From: Oligoflexus tunisiensis
Lineage (GTDB): Bacteria; Bdellovibrionota_B; Oligoflexia; Oligoflexales; Oligoflexaceae
Assembly (NCBI RefSeq): GCF_001748245.1
Contig: NZ_BDFO01000001.1
Span: forward strand, 4,968,483 to 5,032,482
DNA length: 64,000 nucleotides
Reading direction: 5' to 3'
Position numbers and translations under genes: made by a program. A model generated the notes under the pieces. That model had not been told where the DNA came from, did not search any database, and saw only the letters and a program-made list of their open reading frames with translations. Positions 50,155-57,445 of this stretch are shown one piece after another (the stretch's first letter is position 1; every line of letters starts with the position of its first letter).

Positions 50155-52281
50155 TTGTCAACCGCGCTTTACGACAAGATAGCCAACAAATCCGTGCATG
50201 TCGCGCTGATCGATCCTTTTCATGAATCACGCGTCGCCATAATCAAAGTCTTGCATAAACTGGGCTTCAAACATGTCATGATCTGCAAGTCTGTGCGGGA
50301 CCTGGCGGACCGCATGCGCAAAACCAGGGTGGACTGGGTCCTTAGCACGCTTCTGGAAGAGCAGTCGATCAAGATGCCGATGTACCTGCATGGTCTCTAT
50401 GATGATCATATGCATGACAAGATCCGTATCAGTTACCTTCTGACGGAAAAACAGCTGCCCCAGCTGCCGGAAGCCTTTGCCGATGGCCTTCTCTCCTGGT
50501 TTGACCTTTCCCGGATGGAAGATCAAAGGACCATTCAGGCCGATCTGGAGGAATTCTTCAACATCCTGAAGGATGCGCACGAGCGAAGTCTTCACGAAGC
50601 CTTCGTCGCTGCGGAATATTTCCGACGCTATTTGAAAAAGCACATGATCTGGGGTGAGCTGATCACCATGGAAAAGGCTCTCTGCAATAACTTCCCTTTG
50701 AAGTCAGAGAATCTTCTGTCCCTGGCCGAAGCCCATTTCCTGGCCGGTGAATACAACCGGGGCCGTCTGCTCGTGCAGCAGGCCCAGCAGATGGCCGTCG
50801 AATCCCTGGATCAGGCGATCGATGACCTTCTGAAAAAATTTCCCAAGGCCCTCCTCGAAAAACAGGGTTCCGTGGCGGAGCGCTTCGATATACGCACAGC
50901 CGTGATTATTGAGCGGGATGAACGGGAAGTGCAGATCCTCCGGCAGGCGTTGAAACGCATCGGAGTACCCACCGTGCGCGAGTACCCGACCTTCCAGGAC
51001 GCGTGGGAGGCTCTTAAGACTCAGGAAGAGCCGAGCCTTATGATCACCGAGTGGAGTTCCCGCAAGGGTGATCTCAGTTCCGCGCAGTACCTGCAAAGGG
51101 TGCGTGGGCATGGTTTTCTGAAGCTGCCTGTGATCGTCATGATCAATAAGCTGCGGCCTCAGGAGGCGCAGCTGCTCAACGATGTGCATGCGATCCAGCT
51201 GATGCAGAAGCCTTTGCGCGAAGAGCATGCGGTGATGTCGATCGCGTTTGCCATCCAGCAGGCCAAAGTCCCGACGGAACGCAAACCGATCGAGCAGCAG
51301 ATCGTGAATTGTTTGCAGACCGGCGACCGCGCGGATGCCTACTACCTGCGCAAGGTCTATCATGCCGACAGCAATATTCCGCCGAGCCGCAAGTACTATA
51401 TCGAGGCGGTCTTCAACTACCATCATCACAACTACACGAAGGCGCGCAACTATCTGATCAAAGGCATCAAGCTCAGCACCACGGAAAAGGACAAGGACGA
51501 GGTCAAGCCCAACCTGGATAAGACCGTGCTCCTCGCCAAATGTCTCTTCCGCCTGGGTGACAAAAGCATTGCCATCCAGATGCTGGAAAAAGCCCGCGAA
51601 CGTTCGCCCTATAATATTGCCATCCTCATGGCCCTGATGGAGATGAACTACGACGTCGGTAATGTCACGCAGGCCTCGGCCGCGATTGAGGAGGCCGAAA
51701 AAATCGATGCCGGCAACGCTCAGGTCATCCAGGCCGGCGCCAAGCTCTCGCTGCTGACCGGCAAGACCGATCAGGCCGCCCAGTTCCTCGCGCATATGGA
51801 TAACCTGACCGAAATCATCACCCGCATGAACAACCAGGCTGTTTCCTTCATCCAGAGCGGCAACTTTCAAAAAGGAATCGAGCTTTATCTTTCCGCGATC
51901 AAATCGCTGCCGCCCAAGGAACAGGATTTCCTCGGGGTCGTGTACTACAACCTCGCGCTGGCCTTTTTGCGAAACGATGAGATCGACCCGGGTCTCGAAA
52001 ATCTGCAGAAATCCACAAGCTATGAAAGCCGGGTGCATCGGCGCGCGGTGAGCCTTTCCAAGCGCATCGAGGAATCCAAGGCGGCCGGCCGCAAACTCAA
52101 ATTTTCCAAAGTGGCGACAGGATCCGAAGAGGATCGCGAGTCCTACAAATTATTGGGTCTGATGGATGATCTCGTGGCTCACCGGCATCTGTCGGTGGCA
52201 TTGCGGGGCCTCTACCGCTACGATCCGAACGGCAAAGCAGCGCTGGACGCGGATGAGGAAACGGAAAAGGAAGCATCCTAA
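50155..52281 (+). CDS. Double pseudo-receiver protein with TPR repeats
   Basis: A 708-residue protein beginning with TTG, with AGGAACAGGA upstream. Two receiver-like folds are visible: residues about 13-120 (VHVALIDPFHESRVAIIKVL) and about 255-370 (AVIIERDEREVQILRQALKR). In both, the phosphorylated Asp is missing: the first reads DWVLSTLL and the second ITEWSSRKGD, with Glu in its place. The C-terminal 330 residues contain several TPR motifs (AKCLFRLGDKSIAIQMLEKA; YYNLALAFLRNDEIDPGLE). It likely acts as a scaffold in the neighbouring phosphorelay. The nearest named relatives are TPR response regulators. Confidence 0.75.
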   Translation: MSTALYDKIANKSVHVALIDPFHESRVAIIKVLHKLGFKHVMICKSVRDLADRMRKTRVDWVLSTLLEEQSIKMPMYLHGLYDDHMHDKIRISYLLTEKQLPQLPEAFADGLLSWFDLSRMEDQRTIQADLEEFFNILKDAHERSLHEAFVAAEYFRRYLKKHMIWGELITMEKALCNNFPLKSENLLSLAEAHFLAGEYNRGRLLVQQAQQMAVESLDQAIDDLLKKFPKALLEKQGSVAERFDIRTAVIIERDEREVQILRQALKRIGVPTVREYPTFQDAWEALKTQEEPSLMITEWSSRKGDLSSAQYLQRVRGHGFLKLPVIVMINKLRPQEAQLLNDVHAIQLMQKPLREEHAVMSIAFAIQQAKVPTERKPIEQQIVNCLQTGDRADAYYLRKVYHADSNIPPSRKYYIEAVFNYHHHNYTKARNYLIKGIKLSTTEKDKDEVKPNLDKTVLLAKCLFRLGDKSIAIQMLEKARERSPYNIAILMALMEMNYDVGNVTQASAAIEEAEKIDAGNAQVIQAGAKLSLLTGKTDQAAQFLAHMDNLTEIITRMNNQAVSFIQSGNFQKGIELYLSAIKSLPPKEQDFLGVVYYNLALAFLRNDEIDPGLENLQKSTSYESRVHRRAVSLSKRIEESKAAGRKLKFSKVATGSEEDRESYKLLGLMDDLVAHRHLSVALRGLYRYDPNGKAALDADEETEKEAS

Positions 52282-52340
52282 GACAGCCAGCCGTGCAGAT
52301 TCACTCCTAAGCGAAACCGCACAGCCATCCTCTGCGGACA

Positions 52341-52805
52341 TTACTGACCGAAATGACGCACATAAGCGACGACGTTCTTGAGTTCCTCGTCATTGATGAC
52401 GGCGCCCCAGGGAGCCATGGTGGGACTCAGGCCGACGGATGCGCCGCCTTCCTTGATTACCTTGGCAATATGAGCATCGTCAACCTTGGCTTGCCAGGCC
52501 TTATCGGTGAAATTCCGTGGCTTGGGATTCATGGCCAGAGCCGCAGGACTGTCGGCCTTGCCGTCGGTACCGTGACAGGCGACACAGTACAAATCATAAG
52601 TCGCCTTGCCCGGGACAGCCGCTGGAGCCGCAGCACCACCACCTGCACCAGCCTGCGTCGAGACTGCGGCGGCTTCCTGCTGCTGTTTTATAAAATGATT
52701 GTAGCCTTGTTTCGGACTGTAATCCTCTTTGGAGTTCCAGTCGCAGCCGGTAGCCAGCAGACAGGATACGGCTAGAGTGACAGGGGCAAGAATCGCGTTT
52801 CTCAT
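52341..52805 (-). CDS. Monohaem cytochrome c lipoprotein
   Basis: A 154-residue protein from the ATG at 52805 (GGGAGA upstream). The signal LAVSCLLATGC has a lipobox, so the protein is probably membrane-tethered and periplasmic. After an Ala/Gly-rich linker comes a class I cytochrome c domain with the haem-binding CVACHG and a distal methionine candidate in SPTMAPWG. It carries electrons, perhaps to a terminal oxidase, though no partner gene is adjacent. A frame extends 45 codons upstream without support. Confidence 0.9.
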   Translation of the reverse strand: MRNAILAPVTLAVSCLLATGCDWNSKEDYSPKQGYNHFIKQQQEAAAVSTQAGAGGGAAAPAAVPGKATYDLYCVACHGTDGKADSPAALAMNPKPRNFTDKAWQAKVDDAHIAKVIKEGGASVGLSPTMAPWGAVINDEELKNVVAYVRHFGQ

Positions 52806-53017
52806 GAAGTCTCCCAGCGAAAACGACTTAACACGAAACCGTCGGTACGACCTGAAGAATCCAGGTTGAGCCACGGGTTCGGGCCATCCACCTCTTGTGG
52901 TTGCCCTTGGGGTTTTAACACTGAGGCGATCGACTGACAAGCGTGCAGATGCGCAGGCCGTGCCTTTCTGAAAAGGCAGGCCTTCGCCGGCTGGGGATAA
53001 AAACCTGCGGGTAACGC

Positions 53018-53827
53018 TTAGGAACAGAGGTTGACGAAATCCACATTGAAGTTGAGATCGATGACATCCTGCAATGTGCCGTTGACAACCAGTGCGAGAA
53101 TTTCCGTCACGCGCTGGTCCAAGCCCAGCGTGTTCAAGGATTGGGTGCCGCCGCGAACATTAACGCTGAACGGAGCATTGTTCATTGCGTTATAACCGTT
53201 GTCAGTTTTGGTCAGAGCCACCGGCACTTCCAGGGGCACTTTGAGGCCTGCGATATGCAGCGTGCCTTTCACCTTGATCGCGATGCTGTCACCGACAGCA
53301 ACTGGCACCGTGAGGTTATCACCGCTCACCGATTCCAGGTTGAAGCTGAGGATGCCCGTCGCGGCCGTATTCGAGGCAGGACCTTCCGGATCGGAAGGAA
53401 TATCGTGACCAAAAATATACTGGATGATGCGGTTATCCCGCACTTCACTGAAGGATTCCGTGGTCAAAGGACGGAAGTCGATTTTTGCGGTGGCGCCGTT
53501 CAAGGTTTGCCCGCTGCTATCCCGCTTGGGAAAGATGCAGCCGGCAAGATCGGTTGTGCCGATCACGGGAATTTCCGCAGTTGTATTGGTGGTCGTGCCT
53601 TTGTTGGCTCCCCAGGTAAAGTGGGCGCCTTTCGCCGAGGCCAGGATCATCTTGCCTGGCGTGCACTGATTTTTGTTAACGGATAAGGCGGGATCTTCAG
53701 CCAGAAATGCTTTTCCACCCGCATCCAAGGATGCGGACGACAAAGGTGCTTTGGGAGGTTCTCCCATACAGCCCTGTAGTATTATGTGAAATGACAAGAA
53801 AGCCCCAAGGAGTGTGGCCTTGTTCAT
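53018..53827 (-). CDS. YceI-like lipoprotein
   Basis: A 269-residue lipoprotein from the ATG at 53827, with signal HIILQGCMGEPP. The C-terminal half resembles the YceI lipocalin-like fold: KIDFRPLTTESFSEVRDNRI, GILSFNLESVSGDNLTVPV and VKGTLHIAGLKVPLEVPVAL. YceI proteins bind isoprenoid-like lipids in the periplasm. The similarity is moderate, so the ligand is open. It stands alone, with the ABC ATPase genes 160 bp upstream on the same strand. Confidence 0.65.
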   Translation of the reverse strand: MNKATLLGAFLSFHIILQGCMGEPPKAPLSSASLDAGGKAFLAEDPALSVNKNQCTPGKMILASAKGAHFTWGANKGTTTNTTAEIPVIGTTDLAGCIFPKRDSSGQTLNGATAKIDFRPLTTESFSEVRDNRIIQYIFGHDIPSDPEGPASNTAATGILSFNLESVSGDNLTVPVAVGDSIAIKVKGTLHIAGLKVPLEVPVALTKTDNGYNAMNNAPFSVNVRGGTQSLNTLGLDQRVTEILALVVNGTLQDVIDLNFNVDFVNLCS

Positions 53828-53990
53828 GGAAAGATCCCTCGCTGTGTGGCACGGTCGCATAAAAGAGTGCCCTGGGTTTCATGCATCGTTTATTCCAAAA
53901 AACTGCACATGAATACATTCAATAAAAACAATAATTTAGATGTGATTTTACCCATCGTAAGACGCCCAAAACTGCGACACTGTCGACGAA

Positions 53991-54905
53991 TTAAAAAACA
54001 CCTTCCTGGACACAGGCCACGGCGTGTTCGCAATCCGTAAGTGGGACTGGCTGCTGGCATAAAGTCACGGCCAGAGGACAACGCAGCACCAGCGGGCAGC
54101 CGCTTGTTGGTTCCCGCAGCGTGGCCTCCTGGAAATCGGGAATCGGCTTCAAAAGCGGATCGCGGTAAAGTTTGGGTAAGGATTGGAGCAGGTAGTGCGT
54201 ATAGGGATGCCGGGGGCTTTCCAGGACCGCACGCGCGGGTCCATACTCCATCCATTGCCCCGCATACATCACCCCCACCCGATGGGCGAGCGCGCGCACC
54301 GTGGTGATATCGTGGGAGATAAAGATGAGGGCAAAACCAAGCTCGGTTTGCAGACTCTGCAAAAGCTGCAGCACTCGCGCCTGGGTCATGCGGTCCAGAG
54401 CCGTGAGGGGCTCATCGCAGACCAGGACCCTGGGTCGCAAAAGGAGGGCCCGCAACAGGCAGATCCTTTGCTTCTGGCCGCCAGAGAGCTGATGCGGAAA
54501 GCGCTCCAGTATCTCCGCGGGAAGGTCGAGGCGTGGCAGCCAGGTCTTCAGTTCCTCTGCGGCAGCATCCCGGCCCAGGCCGAGGACCGTTCGCAACACC
54601 TCAGCGAGGGCGTTTCCCACTCGCAGCCGCGGATGAAGCGCCGCCGAAGGATCCTGAAACATCATTTGAATCCAGCGGGCACGTTCGAGACGCGACATGG
54701 TTTCCGGTTTTTTCCCGGCATAGAGGATCTGGCCGGAATCCGCTGTCAAAAGTCCGGTCAGAAGACGGGCGAGCGTGGATTTTCCACAGCCCGATTCGCC
54801 CACGATGCCGAGCACTTCACCGGCATGAAGCTGCAGGGAAAGCTGGCGAACAGCGGCATGCGCGGCGAATGTTTTCGAGAGACCCTGGGCTTCCAAAAGC
54901 AGCAT
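53991..54905 (-). CDS. Peptide ABC transporter ATPase (DppF/OppF type)
   Basis: A 304-residue ATPase with Walker A GESGCGKSTLA, signature LSGGQKQRICLLRAL, Walker B VLVCDEPLTALDRM and the C-terminal cysteine-containing oligopeptide-transporter extension (GCPLVLRCPLAVTLCQ). It pairs with the next gene upstream (10 bp gap). No permease or binding protein is adjacent. The YejB/YejE/YejA-like genes at 41.2-45.0 kb lack ATPases, so these two genes are the obvious complement. Confidence 0.92.
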   Translation of the reverse strand: MLLLEAQGLSKTFAAHAAVRQLSLQLHAGEVLGIVGESGCGKSTLARLLTGLLTADSGQILYAGKKPETMSRLERARWIQMMFQDPSAALHPRLRVGNALAEVLRTVLGLGRDAAAEELKTWLPRLDLPAEILERFPHQLSGGQKQRICLLRALLLRPRVLVCDEPLTALDRMTQARVLQLLQSLQTELGFALIFISHDITTVRALAHRVGVMYAGQWMEYGPARAVLESPRHPYTHYLLQSLPKLYRDPLLKPIPDFQEATLREPTSGCPLVLRCPLAVTLCQQPVPLTDCEHAVACVQEGVF

Positions 54906-54915
54906 GGTATCTCCC

Positions 54916-55884
54916 TCAATCTTTTTTTACGGCATGACAGGCCACGGCATGCTCCGCGGAACCGGACAGAGCGGCCTGTGTTTCGGAACAAATCGGCAGG
55001 ACGTCCGGGCAATGAGCGGCATACGGACAGCCTTGTTTTCCAGGCTTTTCCTGCTGCCTCGGCGCCAGGAGCTGAGGCGTATAACCCATCCGTGGCAGCG
55101 CCGCGAGCATGGCCTTCGTGTAGGGATGCTTTGGATTTTCCATCAGCTGCGGGGTCGCTGCGAGTTCAATCAACTGTCCCTTATAAATGACCGCGATGCG
55201 TTCACACAGCTCAGCCACCAGCGCCAGATCATGGGAAATGAACAGGAGACCCAGCCGTTGTTCCCTTTGCAGAGCCTGCACCTCGCGCACCCACCTGGCC
55301 TGCAGCGTGACATCCAGGGCTGTGGTGGGTTCATCGGCAATAAGAAGATCAGGTTCCAGGAGCAGCGCCATGGCAAGAAGCAGACGCTGCCGCATGCCAC
55401 CTGATAATTCATGAGGATAGGCGCGCAATATCGTGGCCGTGTCGGGCAGCCCTGCGCGCTGCAAACAAAGCTGAATGCGCGCGTCTTTTTCCTTGCGGCC
55501 CTCAGGACGTTGATGGAAGCGAAACACTTCCTCCATCTGCACGCGCACCCGTCGCACGGGATTCAAGGCCGCCAGCGCATCCTGAACGATAATCGCCATG
55601 CGTGATCCCCGCAGCTCATTCATGGCGCGCGGGGACAGCGTGCGAAGATCCTGACCTTGAAAACGCACGGCACCGCTTTGAATTCTCAGCTCCGGTTCCG
55701 GCAAAAGATTCATGGCCGCCAAAGCCGTCAGACTTTTGCCACTGCCCGATTCTCCAACGAGCCCCAGGCTCTGGCCACGCTCAAGGCGCAGCGAAAGATT
55801 CGGCACGAGCGTCTCCTCCGCACCACGCGGACGCCTGCGGATGATATGCAGATTTTCCAGTTCCAAAAGGGGAACTTCAGGCAT
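54916..55884 (-). CDS. Peptide ABC transporter ATPase (DppD/OppD type)
   Basis: A 322-residue ATPase with Walker A GESGSGKSLTA, signature LSGGMRQRLLLAMAL, Walker B LLIADEPTTALDV and the Cys-containing C-terminal motif (GCPYAAHCPDVLPIC) of the DppD/OppD group. In E. coli YejF both ATPase halves are fused in one protein; here they are two genes. It is divergent from the pseudouridine synthase gene 55 bp away. Confidence 0.92.
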   Translation of the reverse strand: MPEVPLLELENLHIIRRRPRGAEETLVPNLSLRLERGQSLGLVGESGSGKSLTALAAMNLLPEPELRIQSGAVRFQGQDLRTLSPRAMNELRGSRMAIIVQDALAALNPVRRVRVQMEEVFRFHQRPEGRKEKDARIQLCLQRAGLPDTATILRAYPHELSGGMRQRLLLAMALLLEPDLLIADEPTTALDVTLQARWVREVQALQREQRLGLLFISHDLALVAELCERIAVIYKGQLIELAATPQLMENPKHPYTKAMLAALPRMGYTPQLLAPRQQEKPGKQGCPYAAHCPDVLPICSETQAALSGSAEHAVACHAVKKD

Positions 55885-55939
55885 GCCGCTTGACCTCCCG
55901 GGCTCGCTCCATTATAGCTGATTCGCGGAGGGATTTGGT

Positions 55940-56656
55940 ATGAACCGGTTTTTGACCCTGGGCCTTCAGCCGGTCCTGGAAATACTGTATCAGGACAAGG
56001 CGCTGCTGGCCGTGAATAAGCCGGCTGGCCTTCTGTTTCACGGTTATACGAAGGGCCTGCCCATGCCTCTGGTCGATCAGATCAAGGCGGAGGTGCAGCC
56101 CTATGTCGGTGTTGTGCATCGCCTGGATCGGCCCGTTTCCGGTGTGGCTCTCTTCGCCCGCAACTCCAAAGTCGCGGGACGTTTGGGCGAGCAGTTTCAG
56201 CATCGGAGTCTGGATAAGATATACCTGACCCTTATTGAAGGTGAACCCGATGCTGAGTCTGCTGTGCTGGAGGATATTCTGGAAGCACCACCCTCGACGG
56301 ATCGTCCTTCCAAAGGACCGCAGGCCTGCGTTTTAACCTATGTGAAGCTCAAGAGTGAAGATGGGCTCACGCTGCTGGCGATAAAACTCGGCACCGGGCG
56401 GCGTCATCAGATTCGCATGCAGCTCAGCCGTCGCGGTTGGCCCATCGTGGGTGACAAGGAATACGGAGCGCAGCGCATGGTGCCGGGAACCGAAGCTCTG
56501 GATCACCGCTTCAATCCCCTCGCCCTGCATGCGGCCCGCTTGCAATTCGAGCATCCCATGACGCAGGAACCCTTGCGGATTCAAGCGCCCCTGCCCTGGT
56601 ATTGGCCTCAGGAATTTCTACTCGAAGCTCCGGACATAGCCGATGGCCCATCGTGA
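55940..56656 (+). CDS. RluA family pseudouridine synthase
   Basis: A 238-residue enzyme with the catalytic motif HRLDRPVSGVALFAR and the family segments VNKPAGLLFHG and LGTGRRHQIRMQLSRRGWPI followed by GDKEYG. It converts uridine to pseudouridine in rRNA or tRNA; the exact site cannot be told. It lacks an S4 domain, so it is closer to RluA/TruC than RluC/RluD. Its 3' end overlaps the convergent beta-barrel gene by 39 bp. It is a second family member besides truC in this window. Confidence 0.88.
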   Translation: MNRFLTLGLQPVLEILYQDKALLAVNKPAGLLFHGYTKGLPMPLVDQIKAEVQPYVGVVHRLDRPVSGVALFARNSKVAGRLGEQFQHRSLDKIYLTLIEGEPDAESAVLEDILEAPPSTDRPSKGPQACVLTYVKLKSEDGLTLLAIKLGTGRRHQIRMQLSRRGWPIVGDKEYGAQRMVPGTEALDHRFNPLALHAARLQFEHPMTQEPLRIQAPLPWYWPQEFLLEAPDIADGPS

Positions 56657-57445
56657 TTCCTCTTCATCGAAGAGCACGTAATCATCGAGCCCTGGCTGCA
56701 GAAGGATGCCACCATAACTATAGACCATACTCACGGAGTCCAGCGGCGTGACCGTCCAGTTCACGGATACCGAGAGGGAATAGGCCTGATCCGGTTGATC
56801 GAAGATCGGCGGATCACCCGGGCCTTCATAGGTGACCGTGTGGTATTTGATTTCCGAATAGCTGGCGCCATAGGACAGCGTCCACTCCGGCAGGAATGTC
56901 CAGTTTCCGCTATGCCCGAAACCGCCGCTGAATTCAGGCAACGGCAGGCCGCCGCTCAGATCCTGCGGCTTGGTCGTATCATAGCGGCTCCACGTATAGC
57001 GGATGAAGGCGCTCAAAGCGAGATTGAACGTCTCAATTACGGGATAGGCCGCCGTCCAGCGGGCTTCCGGTTTACTGAAAACTTCATTGACCTGCGAGTT
57101 ATGAGAAACCGGCAGCGTTGCGAGCAGACGCACGGTCCAACCAATCTTGGGGATCAGGGTCCGCGGATAGACATTGAAAGAGATCACGCTATCGGCGAGT
57201 TCAAACTCCCGCACTTCACTGTCCACGAAAAGGTTCTTTTCCACGCCTTGCGACAGCGAGAGCGAGTATTTCTCGGTGAACTTATAGGTGCCCGTTCCCG
57301 CAAACGACATCACGGGATCCCCCTGCACGAAGGGAACGGACAGGTCAGCGGACACGGAGGTGTCCCAGGCCCAGACCTCGGAATTGGTTATGGTAAGTAA
57401 TATCATGGCCAAAGGTCCCCGATATTTCCCATGGCTCAGCGACAC
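56618..57445 (-). CDS. Predicted outer-membrane beta-barrel protein
   Basis: A protein of about 275 residues beginning with GTG inside the end of the metalloprotease gene (10 bp overlap); an ATG 13 codons on (MILLTITNSEVWAWD) is an alternative start. After a short signal peptide, it consists of alternating aromatic strands (VSADLSVPF, ALSAFIRYTWSRYD, WTFLPEWTLSYGASY, VSMVYSYGGILLQPG), typical of a 10-14-stranded barrel, ending in WAIGYVRSFE. No specific family was recognised. Overlap with the lipoprotein metalloprotease gene suggests a shared envelope function. Confidence 0.6.
   Translation of the reverse strand: MSLSHGKYRGPLAMILLTITNSEVWAWDTSVSADLSVPFVQGDPVMSFAGTGTYKFTEKYSLSLSQGVEKNLFVDSEVREFELADSVISFNVYPRTLIPKIGWTVRLLATLPVSHNSQVNEVFSKPEARWTAAYPVIETFNLALSAFIRYTWSRYDTTKPQDLSGGLPLPEFSGGFGHSGNWTFLPEWTLSYGASYSEIKYHTVTYEGPGDPPIFDQPDQAYSLSVSVNWTVTPLDSVSMVYSYGGILLQPGLDDYVLFDEEESRWAIGYVRSFE

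Noticed and set aside
52960..52982. TGCCTTT/AAAGGCA hairpin as terminator of the YceI-like gene
   Set aside because: Stem is present but no T tract follows on the minus strand, and the distance from the stop is moderate.
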